Below the pieces are notes generated by a model. That model worked only from the letters and a program-made list of their open reading frames with translations. It did not search any database and had not been told where the DNA came from. A stretch of DNA of 64,000 nt from Pholiota molesta (taxonomy: Eukaryota > Basidiomycota > Agaricomycetes > Agaricales > Strophariaceae), in the NCBI GenBank assembly GCA_014925825.1, contig JACGCK010000018.1, positions 1 to 64,000 of the forward strand, read 5' to 3'. How positions within the stretch are numbered: the stretch's first letter is position 1; every line of letters starts with the position of its first letter. Shown here piece after piece: positions 1 through 11,130 of the stretch. The translations under genes were made by a program, and so were the position numbers.

Positions 1-1327
1 GGATTGTGAAGGTCTTCGACGAGCGTATCCCTCGCAGTCAAAACTGTAACAGGAAGATGGAGCGGATACACGCCCCAGGGACGGAGAAGCATGGCCACTA
101 ATCCAACAACGGGGGAAATATAGGAATCTCTCCCTCGATCATGATCTTGAAGGTGATGGAAGGGAGTGTTGGTGATTCCACTGGAAGAAAGAAGATTAAT
201 TGCACTGTCCGCCGTACGCTACAATTAAAATAAAATATCACATACGTTTTTTCAATGTAGGGCGAATTCAACTTTTGCAAAACCAACACAGACGTTGCAT
301 CGATCAGTTGAGAAGCAGATTCCCAAAACGCTTGCACGGCCATCTTCAAATGCGGAAGCTCCCCCACGGTAGGATAAGCAACCATTTTCTGCAAATCAGC
401 GGCAGCGTAACCTTTGGTGTGCAGGTGCCATTGTGTAACCCTAAGCCATGGAGTGACATTGCGAGCGTCCAATGCACCAATGTCTATGGGAGAGTCGCCT
501 GCATAGAATTCTCTATTTGGGCCACGAGTTCCGCAGATGGGGTGCGGGGGGGGCGAAATTCCATGGTAGACACACGAAACCAGGAATTTGCGGTGCTGCG
601 ATTCTGTTGCTGCCCCATACTCTGTGGCCATGTCTCTGGACGAGGATCTTTGGGATGGTGTGTGCGATGATGCTTCTGCATAGAATCCAATTTGGCATAT
701 GCGGCTGGGCACAACAGGCAAGTATAGACGAGCATCGGTTCGAGGCCTTCTATAGCAGGAACGACGGTATTTGGTGCCAAGGAGAGCTTGTCATAGAGTG
801 CAAATTGATGGAAGGTCGACAGAAGCTCGACTGCATCGGACGAGCTGATGGACAACTCGTGTTGTTTGCGCATATGGAAACCACAGTACGTCTTGGCCAA
901 TACTATGCGGCAGTGGGTGCAAATCATCACCTTGGCAGTCCGATTCACAACCAACCCCAAGCGCTTGAGCAAGGCGGTGTCAATGAGGTGATCAGAAAGA
1001 ATCTCAAATGGGATCTAGAGTGGCAAGATAAGTGTCCACCCTGAGTGACAGAAAGAAGGAGATGTACCCGAACGTTGTAGGGCTGTATGAACAAACGAAT
1101 ATGAGATAAAGAAAAGCCAGCAAAAGTGCTGAAGTTACCTTCTGCACAGATATATTGAGCCAGCTTGTGAAATGGGCATTGATACCTTCCCAATCGTACA
1201 TTTGGGGAGGTTGCGAATTCTGATGTTTGCGGCAGGGACAACGATAATAACCTTGGTCATCGGAGTCCACTTTGTATGTTATATCGTCCAAGACGGTGGT
1301 AAAGGTGGGAAATGTTGAGGAAGCCAT
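1..1327 (-). CDS. OrsD-like (DUF3505) zinc-finger protein, 3' end beyond window
   Basis: Family of fungal proteins of unknown biochemical role, named after OrsD of the Aspergillus orsellinic-acid cluster; in basidiomycetes they occur in repeat-rich DNA. Exons 1139-1327, 246-1014 and 1-180 (running off the left edge) are joined by GT-AG introns (1015-1138, ending CTCTAG; 181-245, ending TTCCAG). Exon 2 opens with LGLVVNRTAKVMICTHC, followed by an HMRKQH segment and a second finger YTCLLCPAAYAKLDSMQKHH, then the family-typical NVTPWLRVTQWHLHTKGY. Exon 3 continues with SYISPVVGLVAMLLRP, another family-like block. Exon 2 is out of phase by one base; adding one base to the 8-G run at 546-553 makes the frame continuous. 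Family call is from memory of the motif pattern; function unknown. Confidence 0.7.
205..232 (-). repeat. Copy of the palindromic core inside an intron
   Basis: Reverse complement ATTGTAGCGTACGGCGGACA followed by GTGCAAT matches the cores of the 1.4-2.6 kb array. It lies wholly inside the 65-bp intron 181-245 of the OrsD-like gene, leaving the donor GTATGT and acceptor TTCCAG intact. Confidence 0.65.
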
Positions 1328-1439
1328 AACGAGGAAAAGGTTGGGGGGAGGGGGGGGGGAGGAAAAGGGTGAACAGAGAGTTGAGTAAAAAGGCATCCAG
1401 TATTTATACATCAGAAGGCAGGGACTTATGCGATGTCAG

Positions 1440-2560
1440 CAGCACATTTGCAGTTTAAAACAAACAAATTTCTCCATTTAGGTTGTGGACGCCAAAAACC
1501 CAAATGGGGAAAACCACCAAGCACCAAGTCGAAATAGAGCAGAGGCATTGTATCAATAAACGTACAGAGAACAGCACAACATTCCCTAAAGCTGGCAACC
1601 AACACAATATAGACATTACAAAAGTAATTGTAGCATACAGTGTACAGTACAATTTTTGGTTGATGTAGGGCAGATTTTACATGAAGGGAGTCGACTCCAC
1701 AGCGCAAACAGAACTTCTTAAAATCAACGCCTACTACTTACCAAACCAAACCTTCAGGATTCTTGCGGCAAAGCTAACAAAAAAAAAGTGTGCACATCCT
1801 CCCTGGCTCATCAGCATGAGAATGGATCACTGTCACCCCAACATGCCTGTATGAATGACATCAGTGATTGTAGCATACGGCGGACAGTACAATTTTTGTT
1901 TATGTAATGCACTTTCCCTTTTAGGTTGTGGACGTCCACAGCCCAATAAGGACAGCAATGCCAAGCACAACGTCCCTGGACCCCAAAAAACGCAGAAGTT
2001 CCACATCAAAAAAAAAGTCCAAAAAAAAAGTGTAAGATGGACCAAAGTCACATGCAACATACCCAAAGAAACAGATACACGGGCATGGGTAATTGCACCA
2101 TACGGCGTACGGTACAATTTCCAGATTATGTAATCCACTTTCTCTATTTAGGTTGTGGATGTCCACAATACATATGGACCAAGGAATTGAACAACAAAGT
2201 CACCTAACCCAAAAACAAGGTGACTAAAATACAGGAAAAGAATGTGCATTGGCAAGTCAAGGTAACAAAATGAGTTGGAACAAAGAAATAATTAATTGTA
2301 ACATGCGGCGTACACAACAATTTATGTTTATGTAAGCCACTGTCCCCATTTGGATTTTGGATGCCAAAATCTATATAAGGAAGGTGGCAGTCTTGTGACA
2401 CGAAACTCTGCAGAACACAGACAAATAAACAATTGTAATGTGCCGCGGACACAGCAATTTATGTTTATGTAAGCCACTGTCCCCATTTGGGTTTTTGGAG
2501 GCCAAAGTCTATATAAGGAAGGTGGCAGTCCCGTGACCCAAAATCCGCAGAATAGAACCA
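1440..2560. repeat. Degenerate tandem repeat array with palindromic core
   Basis: About five diverged units follow one another, spaced about 140-235 bp. Each pairs a hairpin core near ATTGTAGCATACGGCGTAC...GTACAATTT (about 1627, 1866, 2091, 2293, 2433) with a downstream block resembling TTTAGGTTGTGGACGCCAAA. The last two units (about 2293-2420 and 2433-2550) are the most alike and share a long block ending in CTATATAAGGAAGGTGGCAG. A further core lies at about 205-232 inside an intron of the neighbouring gene. No protein is encoded. Could be decayed mobile-element termini or a local satellite. Confidence 0.7.
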
Positions 2561-2729
2561 ATTAATGTAACAAAAAAGGAGGATAAAACAGAAATAGCTG
2601 TGCTTAGAGGATTATATTGAGATACATTCCATCATAGAGCATTACAAAACAAGTGTGGGTAAGCAAAAGTAGACTAAAAATAGGCCGTGGGAATATCAGA
2701 TTCAAGTTAAATCCGGGGGATAAGATTAT

Positions 2730-3000
2730 TAGGGTGGAGGCTCTCCGGCCTCGATGACCCGTAAAAGAGCGCATATATGTAAGGCTAGGATGGCGGGAGT
2801 TGGTAAAGACAACGCAGACGGGACGCATCGAGGAAACAGAGAAGGAAACGATGGGACGATAACAAGGAAGGTGGGAAGCGGGAAGCTGATGACAAACACG
2901 ACCAATGCTCAGATGTCAACCTCGGCCATACGCTTCACACCGCGTGCCTCAGTGGGACGGAGACGGAGACGTCGAGCTATCGGCAAACGATGTTGAGTCG
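2730..3000 (+). repeat. Dispersed repeat, copy A
   Basis: Direct, diverged copy of 3838-4120: both begin GGTGGAGGCT.TCCGGCCTCGATG, share GAAGGAAA.GATGGGACGAT, then AAACACGACCAATG and CAGATGTCAACCTCGGCCAT. One frame reads GKLMTNTTNAQMSTSA and is followed, in another frame, by DVEL. Probably a fragment of a repeated gene or element; no complete gene is visible. Confidence 0.65.
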
Positions 3001-3689
3001 CGAGTACGTGTGACGGTCCTCCAGTACGGCTAGCCGAGCAGGCATGCCCGCGCCTGTGCTGCAGCAGAACAATTCTGAGTACACATCCGTCGTTGCATTG
3101 ACACGTGGCTACTTACCGACGCCCGGCCTCATCCCCAGCCATTTCCGTTGTGCCGCTCAGCTAGAGCTGACATCCTTCGATTCGCCTATGCTAGAAAAAC
3201 TGTGGATCGCAGTGGGGTGAGGAAGCGTCGCTTGCCATCTATCGGCTGAGTTTGGAGCTGAAACATCATATAATGAGCTTCGGTGCACTGCGCTGTCACT
3301 GAAATTGCTTACCTCGATTTATGGAGCTGGTAATAATAATAAAAAAGAAAGATCTTTCATAGCGCGTTTGATGTGCTCGCAATACGATTCGTTCAAGGAG
3401 GTGGGCCGGCGTCTGAGGCGGGGTGGGGTGATAGGCATCCAGCGGGGGGGCCCGTACGCGCCCACGCAAAAGGTCGTCCACCGAAGAAGAGTAGGCGACA
3501 TTCGTTCGACGGTGCGTCCCGAGGCCGCGCATGCGGATCCGGGTGTTCAAGGGGCGCCTGGGAAGGGAGATGACGACGAGGATGTAGAAAGAATTTATGG
3601 TCCACGGATGGGCGGGTGCTGGGGCTGCGATGGGGAATGCCCATTGGTTAGAACTTAGCGCGGAGGCGATGAGAAAGCAGTGTGGTTGG
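3001..3689. other. No supported gene
   Basis: Several overlapping open frames exist on both strands (for example 3296-3901 minus), but they overlap each other, have no recognisable domain, and part of the stretch is simply the flank of repeat copy B. Nothing convincing is seen. Confidence 0.4.
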
Positions 3690-4250
3690 ACGTACCAGAG
3701 ATCGCGCTGACACTGATCTGCCCTGCTCCGCTTTCTTGGCTGTGACATGTCGCCGTCCTCAATTCGTATCGCTCGCGGGACCCGTGCCCGACAGATGCTG
3801 AGAACGTTGGACTGCTTGTATGACATCATATCAGAGGTTGGGTGGAGGCTATCCGGCCTCGATGGCACGTAGAAAAATTGTGTTGGTACGAGCGCATACA
3901 AGTCAGGCTAGATAGGGGGAGCTACAAAAATGACATAGATGGGACGCAATGAGGGTACGGAGAAGGAAATGATGGGACGATGGAGGAAGCTGGGAATCAG
4001 GAAACTCGTGGCAAACACGACCAATGCGCAGATGTCAACCTCGGCCATCTTCACGCTCTGCGCCTCAGCGCGACGGAGATGTCGAGCTACCGGAAAGCGA
4101 TGGCGAGTCGGCAAGCAGCTTTGAAGCAGGTGGCGGTGGCAGTGAGGCGCGGGATGGAGGAGGTCTGACGGGGGTTGTGGATGGGAAGGAGGAGCGGGTT
4201 CATTCTCGAACCGTCGAAAGCGTGCTTCGATCTCCTTTGGGCACGTAGTG
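3690..4250 (+). repeat. Dispersed repeat, copy B
   Basis: Matches copy A directly over about 270 bp, and matches 49400-49830 in inverted orientation over a longer span, including a block whose reverse complement reads TCATACAAGCAGTCCAACGT. The plus strand carries an open frame containing VELPESDGESAS followed by a glycine-rich run; the same peptide, VKLPESDGESAS, is preserved in the inverted copy at 49.4 kb, which suggests a once-coding exon. No known domain. Confidence 0.6.
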
Positions 4251-4348
4251 TTGATTATTAAACCTAACGTCAACATTAGAGTAATGACCACGAGAAACAG
4301 AGCAGAATAACACACTGTTGTGCCCGAGCTGTCCACATGCGCGGCACT

Positions 4349-4858
4349 TTACGGGCGCACGGGGTTTTCGGCGGCGGATGGTTCCCTCAGCGCCTCGGAG
4401 TCAGCGGCGGTAGCGGTCGGGAGAGTTGGAGGGTAGAAAGAGCGAACGACAGAGAGTATGGACTCTCCAAACTCATCCATCCACTCCTTCCTCCACCGAG
4501 TTTCCTTGTACAGCAGAGCCACCGTCCCAATCCTGTCGTCGCGGGCGCATTCGACGATGGCGGAGATAATCTGATTGGACAGGAAAATGTATGAGCCCAT
4601 ATTTTGCAGGTGCGCGGGACTGAACTTGAGACACGCGTTTTGTTCTCGCCAATCGAACAAAGCCATCTGTAGCTTTCTACTTGTTTCCGTCGGTGCCACA
4701 GCATTGATGTCCGATTTCGAAGGTACAGGAGCAACCTTTTCCGTTCTGGTTGGGCCAAGCATGGAGAAAGTGTTGGGAAGTAAGAGATGGCAGCGTAGAG
4801 TATGTGGAAGAGGTTCGCAGCGGGAGCAACCAGTAGTCAGAGTCGCAAAGTAGGTCAA
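4349..4858 (-). pseudogene. Possible C-terminal remnant of a RecQ-like helicase
   Basis: A 169-residue open frame. Its start, TTGCSRCEPLPHTLRCH, recalls the Cys-rich segment after the helicase core in basidiomycete RecQ-like helicases. It then has KLQMALFDWREQN and an alpha-helical tail ending DEFGESILSVVRSFYPP, in the order expected for the C-terminal domain of those proteins. No helicase motifs (Walker A/B) lie upstream at 4859-6100, so if the identification is right this is a detached fragment. RecQ-like genes and OrsD-like genes often keep company in basidiomycete repeats, which fits the OrsD-like gene 3 kb away. Identification is by pattern memory only. Confidence 0.35.
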
Positions 4859-4899
4859 AGTTTGTAGTTAGAGTCGTGGTTTGTGATATCGTGTTCGAC

Positions 4900-6098
4900 A
4901 TCGAGGCACGTGTCGCTTGGCGGCGGCAGTTTGAGTGAAAGTCACACGGCCGCGTGCGTTGATGAAGTCGTGCGCTAATGATACCTCACGCTTTACCGTA
5001 TACCTGGTTCAAAATTAAATGTACAGCCTTTGTGTGCGAGTCACTTGGAGTTGGTTGATTTGGCTGCAAATCTGAATGCTAAAAGAACTTACATCGCCAA
5101 TGTCGCCTGATTCACCTTCGCTGGCTAAGAAGAGGGCTTCGACACTGAATCCTCTGTATTAGATGATGATGATTGTCTCAGTGTTTTTCATGCGAAGCGC
5201 TGGCAAGTAGACCGCGGTTGTTGCCCAATAAAAGGCGATACCTATTAAGGAGATGGCAACGTTGGTCCTTATAAGGATCTTTGCGCGTCGCTATTTTGGA
5301 CTCTGGTTTACGCTGAACAACTCTTCTGGTCTAGACGATGATTCAACCAGGATTCAAATATTCAACGTGCAACGATGATTGTCCCAGTATATTCTCATAT
5401 GGAGCACTGGCAAGTAGACTAAGGGTATGGTACACATAGACGCAGAGGGGATATCGATCAAGGCGAAGGAACTGACGGTATAAAATTCTTTGCGCGTGCC
5501 CTTGCGCGCGCAGGCTTTTGGCAGGCTTGTACGTTTGAAAGTCGAACGCTTGCTTGTCGCTTATCGCACAGAGTTTGCATGTATATCCTACTCGCACTCA
5601 ACAGCCTGTAGCTGATTACAAACCCCTCATAACTCGGGTTCCCTCGTTGTCCATGTTCGTCTTGCTCATCCCTAAGTTTTTCTCCCATAAAGCGTTCTTG
5701 CAATGGCTATGATAGGTATGGTGGTATTTGAGTACTTTGAGTCCTGATGTCGCTGCTGCCTGCTTGACAATAGCCTATTGCCAGAAATTCGGCGTCAAGT
5801 CTTTGTCTGATGAAGGCTTTAGTGGACACTGGACGGTGAACAATCGCAACTGATGGTGGGATTTTCCAACACGGCAGCAGATTTCAATTTGATTTGTAGC
5901 CCACAAGACTCCAATAATACCCTCGAAATCTTTTTTCAGTCTGCATTAGATTCGACAACGAACGTCCACAAAGCATCCATCTTATGGAGGTTCCAATTTT
6001 GAGCCGTTAACTTTATAGCACCCAGGCATCTGCCGAATCAACTTTCGGCCGGGGCAGTTTGATAGGAGCTGGACCGCCTGGGCCGAGCATCGCAGATC
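4900..6098. other. Upstream region with a diverged tandem duplication
   Basis: No gene is supported. Two related blocks lie about 210 bp apart: GATGATTGTCTCAGTG...GCGCTGGCAAGTAGAC at about 5166 and GATGATTGTCCCAGTA...GCACTGGCAAGTAGAC at about 5374. The second marks the left limit of homology to the inverted copy at 48.3 kb. The stretch 5462-5955 has no counterpart there. Confidence 0.5.
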
Positions 6099-6106
6099 CT
6101 ATAAAG
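6099..6106 (+). promoter_or_regulatory. TATA box of the left F-box gene
   Basis: CTATAAAG lies 70 bp before the ATG at 6170 and is followed by a pyrimidine-rich stretch. The same box at the same distance is kept in the inverted copy (48049-48056), so the core promoter was duplicated with the gene. Confidence 0.6.
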
Positions 6107-6169
6107 TTGTAACACATCGTCCACTTCGCCCTCTATTCTCTTGCCATCATCAGATCACCGCCCTTCCAA

Positions 6170-7515
6170 ATGGAATTCACACCATTTTGCATTTCTAATG
6201 CGCCCACCGAGATACTCGAGAGCATACTGAATTTCCTCCACGACGATCGCACATCTCTCTTCTCAGCCAGCCTTGTGTGTCGCACTTGGGTACATACTCC
6301 GCGCCACCACCTGTTTCGTCGGACGCTAATTATGGAAATCTTCGGAAGAGGTCGTCTCATGGAAGACAATGCACGTTCATTCCTTGCACTCGCCGAATCG
6401 AAGGATGCACGATCCTCCCCGCCATTCAACACATCATTCTCATTCTCACTAATTCCAAATTGATTGACGATGTGATTCAAGTTTTGGCGCGCTCGCCATT
6501 GCTTGTTAGAATGGTTTACATCCACCGTTCCCGTGTGCACTCGATATCCTGGAATGCCCGCGCGCTCCCCATGATGCGTGAATTTGCATTCGATTTTCCG
6601 TGGGAAACACTAGATGACGATGCTTGGAGCCTAATTAGATCGTTTTCCGGTCTTCATACCCTCTCAGTGTACAGCACCTCTCTTTCTACCGTCGTGATGC
6701 CTTCCGACGTACTCCGCTCACCATTCAGCAATCTCCGCACCCTTCGTCTCCGATTACGTGCATCGGAAGAGCTATTCGAATGGCTAATCCAGAAAGACCT
6801 CAATGGATCGCATTTTATGCTTGAGACACTCGATCTTCGGATTCATCTCTCATCCCACAGTGGTTGGGGCTCTGTATCGGCGCTGAACTCATTTCTCGCG
6901 AAAAGTGCGAATACTTTGAAGCATTTGAGTGTAGGAGTACATTACAGCTCTTGTTCGGCGGACAATTCGACGAATGAAGGTACGTGTTTCTCAGTTCGCA
7001 TGTTTGAATAGCTCAATAAATTCTATTTCGTAATAGAAACGGACATTGATCTCAGACCATTGGTCAACCTTCATTCCATTTTCCTTCAAACGCATGACTT
7101 GAATTCGATTTGCAACTCCCTTGCATCTCTCAACTCTTCCACAATGGAGGGTATCACCATCCATGCGCTGGCCTGGCATTTCGATCGGTACAAGCAGACC
7201 AAACGGTGCGACTGTATTCATTCCCAGCTCCTCACCAAGCTCGCTAGAGTCATCGAGGAAAAACAGCTATCAGCAACGAAACTATTCGACCTCCACATGC
7301 CCGAAGAACTCGGGTCGGATGGTCGGATGCCGGAACAATGGGTGAATTGGGCGCAGACAGGAACTTTGAAAATATCCACTGTTGATGACGAGGACGTGCA
7401 ATGTGACAGCTTGGACGCCATTCGGAGTCTTATGCGGCCTCAAATCGCTAGCATAGTAAGACATTCCAATCGAGTTGACGCGTTGACAGGGATGTCGCAC
7501 TCAATCCGACCATAG
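6170..7515 (+). pseudogene. F-box protein, left copy, with one-base frameshift
   Basis: F-box proteins recruit substrates to SCF ubiquitin ligases. The first 45 residues form the F-box (ISNAPTEILESILNFLHDDR...SLVCRTWVHTP); the rest is the leucine-rich type of C-terminal region seen in large agaricomycete families. Exons are 6170-6979 and 7037-7515, with intron GTACGT...TAATAG. After codon AAG GAT near 6405 a T present in the intact copy at 47.8 kb is missing, which shifts the frame; reading resumes as ILPAIQHIILILTNSK and stays open to the intron. With that base the two exons give 429 residues. The lesion is not in a G/C run, so it may be a real mutation. The C-terminus differs from the right copy after RSLMRP. 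Confidence 0.75.
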
Positions 7516-8615
7516 ACTTCGCAGGACTGTCGCAGTGCGTCCGTCATGAGTACACTTGACACGCGACTGGCACAGCCAAGAGGATGACCAGCGTTGTCAT
7601 CGGATTTCCTTTGACACAGGCAAGTCGCGCAGACCGATAGTATTTCCGCACCCTTATCAAACACGAGAATATCATCCCTCATTTATTTTTGCTTCTCAAC
7701 GTTAAATAAAGTATAAGCGTTAATGAACCCTACGAATCGAACACCCCGCCAGGGTTCTTTCTATACTTGCACGCCCGGGTATATAATTAATTCATATTGA
7801 ACGGGTTGTCTATATCTATACCCACAACGGTGCGGCGGTGCACCGACGACACACCCTTGGCCTAATATTAGCTCGCAGCAGGAGGATGACACCTTGCGTT
7901 TCGCCTAAGCATTCTACTTTACTTAGAGCCCCATCAGCCGACGGTCGTGGCTTCGCAATGGGAACAGGAACGTTCGCGGACTTGAAATGCAGTCGTTCGT
8001 TCGAGACATCGGGGGTGATTGGGCCTTGTGCCTGCGACCATTTTAGCCATGGGCGCAACACTCTATCGGCGGCGTTATTTATTTCTTACTGAGATTTCAA
8101 TTTCCACCAGGTACATTTAAATTCGTTGGCGCGTTGTCGAGGACGCGAGAGCTATATCCTGCCAGGGGTATTCCTCAGTTAATTATATATGAGGACGAGT
8201 AGGGTCTTCCGCGGCGCACGACTCAAAACGAAACATCAGATAGAATGCAAACAGTGTAAAAAACAGTGTATTTTTGACGGACGGCGATTTAGGAATACAG
8301 GTAGTCTAGAGGCTAGGATGTGCGAGAAGAACCGGAAATCGATAGCGACGATACAGCAGGCAGGCGGAGCGACTTTATGGGACGGCAGGCAGGTGGAGGA
8401 GGTCGGCGAGACGGGGGTGGGTGGAGATGGGCGAGGGAATGTAGAGAGTCCTGCGAAGATATGTGTAGTAAAGGACTAGATAGCCACGAACGCGGTCCGT
8501 ATCCAAGGTAAACATTATAGAGAAAAGAAAAAGAAAGGAGGAAGAAAAGGAAAAATCAACCACAACGCACAGCAGACGCCACGACACCGCCCACGGCCGC
8601 GCCACCACACACCCC
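7516..8615. other. Convergent intergenic region, shared with right arm
   Basis: Lies between the 3' ends of the F-box and MADS genes. It contains no supported gene but is clearly homologous, inverted, to 45503-46699, so it was carried in the duplication. A sub-block (about 7670-7920) is present a third time at 48303-48565. The plus strand is purine-rich near 8520-8556. Confidence 0.6.
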
Positions 8616-10821
8616 CTACCCATCCTTCATCCCATCCTTCTTCCCCTCCCCCCCGCGGCCGTTCACACTCGCCGGCGACGCCAGGATCCCCCCGGGGCCC
8701 TCGTCTTCACCCTTCCTCTTCCCCCCACCCCCACCCATACCCCCACCGCTGCCCGCGCGCCCTCTATCCCCCGCGCCCCCAAACATATCCGCGATATCCC
8801 CCCACCTCGGCCGTGATCTGCACCAGGCGGGGGCCACCGCGCTCCCACGACATGCTCGCGTCGCGCGCGCCGGAGGGGGGAGGGGGCGCGGGTGCGTTCG
8901 GGTTGTTCCCGGAGAGGAAGTCGAGCCAGTTGCCGTTGTTGCTGTTGTTGCCGGCGGCGTCGGGGCCTGCGGAGGAGCCGGCGGCGGAGGGGTTGGAGAC
9001 TGGTGGGGATGATGATGGGGGTTAGTCATGTGGGGAGACGGGGAAGGAAGGAAGGAATGGAAGGAAGGGTGTGTGTGAACAAGGAACGGACGGAGGGAAG
9101 AGGGAGGGAAAAGAAGGACGGATAGAATGATGGATAGATGTGGATGCGTGATGCAGACAAGCCGGGTGTGAATTCCAGGAAGTACGGTAGTGGGTGGGAT
9201 GGAGGAATGTGAATGGTATGTAATGGGAACGAAAACAAAACGATCTGATTACTCACCACTGCTCGATGGCCCCGAGAGCGCCGCCGCGGCGCCCCCGCCG
9301 CTCCCATGCACCGGCCAATCCAAACCAACGAACCCCGGGCCCTGCGGCGCCTGCCCCTGGTGGTGGTGGTGCCGGCTCTGCTCGTCCGCGTCCAGGAACG
9401 CCGCGAACGGGTCCCCCCGCCGCCCGCGCCCGGCCCGCCCGGCTGCCCGCCGCCCCCGGCTGCCCGCGCATCATGCTGCTGTACATCCCCGGCGCGTCGT
9501 ACGACGACGAGCTCGCCGTGCGCGCTGGGATACCAAACCCTGCCCCACCACCACCGGCGCCGGGGCCGCCGCGCGACGAGGCGGAGGCGCGCGGGAAGTC
9601 GGACTGCAGCGGAATGAAGGAGGGCGGCGGCGACTGGTGCGCGGACACCGGGAAGAAGGGCTGGTACTGCCCCGACCCGTGGTGGTGCTGCTGCCCGTGG
9701 TGCGCGTGGTGCGGGGCGTACTGCGCCCCGCCGCGGCTCCCGAACGGCCCTGCGCCCTGGCCGCCACCGCCCTGGTACGCGTAGGGCCCGCTGTTCGGGT
9801 CGCTGGGGTTGTCGGACGGGGAGCGGCTGTGGAGGTGCAGGCCTGGGCGGTGGGTGCGCTTCGGGTCGCGCGGCATGCCGCGCTCGTTGGAGACGAGCAG
9901 GCTGGAGGCGCCGCTGGACTGCCCGCTGATGCCGTGGAGGGAGAGGGGCGGGGGCTGGGGGATGGCGACGCTGCGGTGGTTACCGTAGTCCATCTGTGGG
10001 CGAGGTTCATGTGAGCGAAAAACACGGGGAGGAGTGCCACGTACACCGCCCGTAACCATGTCGGGGGCATGCTTGAGCTTCCCGTCGTGCCTGCGCTTCG
10101 ACCTGGAGGGCGCGTCCTCGTCCTCGTCCACATCCTCATCGTCCTCCCCGCCTATGTCGTCGAGCTTGCTGGCGGTGTTGCCGGAGAAGTCTGAGGGCCC
10201 GCGTGTGTCTTTTTCGCCATCGTGCTGATCGGAGGGCGATAAGGATCGATTACGGAAAGGACGGGCCAGAAGGACGCACTCTGATATGCCTCTCGACGAT
10301 CTCGTGGATGTCGGAGGAGCCGTACTGGTAGAGCTTGACATGGTGGCCTGGCCGCTCTTCTGAGGACGATAAAAATAGAACAAGTCTAAGGGTTAGCACT
10401 GTCAAGTTACAAGTATAGCGACATGAGCGGAATACCGAATATGATCACGGCGACGTCTACCGAGCAGAGGACACCGAGCTCGTAGGCCTTCTTGAAGAGC
10501 CCGTTCTTGCGCTGGATGGTGCAGGGCGAGATGGCGGACGCGGACAACGATGACGAGGGATAAGAATATACGAAGGGTGCCAAGCCATTAGCACAAAAAT
10601 AGCGAATATAAAAACGCGAGCCTGCGTGCCTTTAAAAAAGTGACAGAGCGGTTTCGCTCGTGCTAAGTATAATCCAGGGTAAGCGACTGGGGTTTAGCGA
10701 GGAGGATGGGGTATAAATGGAGGGGACGGGGGGCGGGCAGGGGCCAGACGTGAATAGACGGGGGACTGGGGGGGACGGGACTGACCGTGATGGGTTGTAT
10801 CTCAATCTTGCGTCTGCCCAT
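8616..10821 (-). CDS. MADS-box transcription factor, MEF2/RLM1 type
   Basis: DNA-binding regulator; fungal relatives act in cell-wall integrity signalling below a MAP kinase. Seven exons: 10786-10821, 10630-10662, 10436-10511, 10280-10359, 10057-10224, 9257-9993, 8616-8999. Exons 1-4 spell the MADS box and its extension: [47 protein letters not shown], then [24 protein letters not shown] and IIF place it with MEF2/RLM1 rather than SRF. The rest is disordered: an acidic stretch [13 protein letters not shown], a basic [10 protein letters not shown], then Pro, His and Gly runs and a conserved [11 protein letters not shown]. Intron 2 starts with GC (AAG|GCACGC). Four G/C runs (8798-8803, 8829-8833, 9413-9418, 9453-9457) each need one extra base to keep frame; then the protein is 505 residues. 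Confidence 0.85.
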
Positions 10822-11130
10822 GGTGGCTGCTGGGGGGAAGGCGAGGAGACGGGTTGCGCTTTCGCGGGGCAGCCTTTGAACCTTTCAACCGCGTTACCAG
10901 TCTTTGTTGTGCAGTATTGCTTCGGCACCTCGCTGCCGCACGGCTGTCCCCGCCAGTCCGCTCCTCGTGATTGGCTCCTGCGTCCCAATATGCGCACCCC
11001 GCCTACCGTGCCGAATTCATGCCGCGTCCGCTCTTGGATGGTATGTCCCACACCCACACGTCTATTGCTCCCGGTGCTGATCTTCTCCGCAGCAGCCTCC
11101 TCTCCCCGTCCTCGCTGTCGTCGGATCTTT

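Larger units (their letters stand above)
5365..10062 (+). repeat. Left arm of a large inverted segmental duplication
   Basis: Matches 44105-48300 in reverse orientation through the F-box gene, the intergenic region and the 3' two exons of the MADS gene. The left limit is the GATGATTGTCCCAGT block near 5374; the right limit falls inside MADS intron 5 near 10060, where homology stops at GGTTACGGGCGGTGTACGTG. The arm carries about 0.5 kb (5462-5955) missing from the other arm. Confidence 0.85.

Noticed and set aside
3296..3901. 201-residue minus-strand frame as a gene
   Set aside because: Overlaps dispersed repeat B and competing plus-strand frames, without recognised domain or splice signals.
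9190..10014. Long plus-strand open frames (9190-10014, 9266-9784) opposite the MADS gene
   Set aside because: Arg/Pro/Ala-rich shadow of the GC-rich MADS exon 6 on the other strand; the same shadow appears opposite the duplicate at 44.4-44.9 kb.
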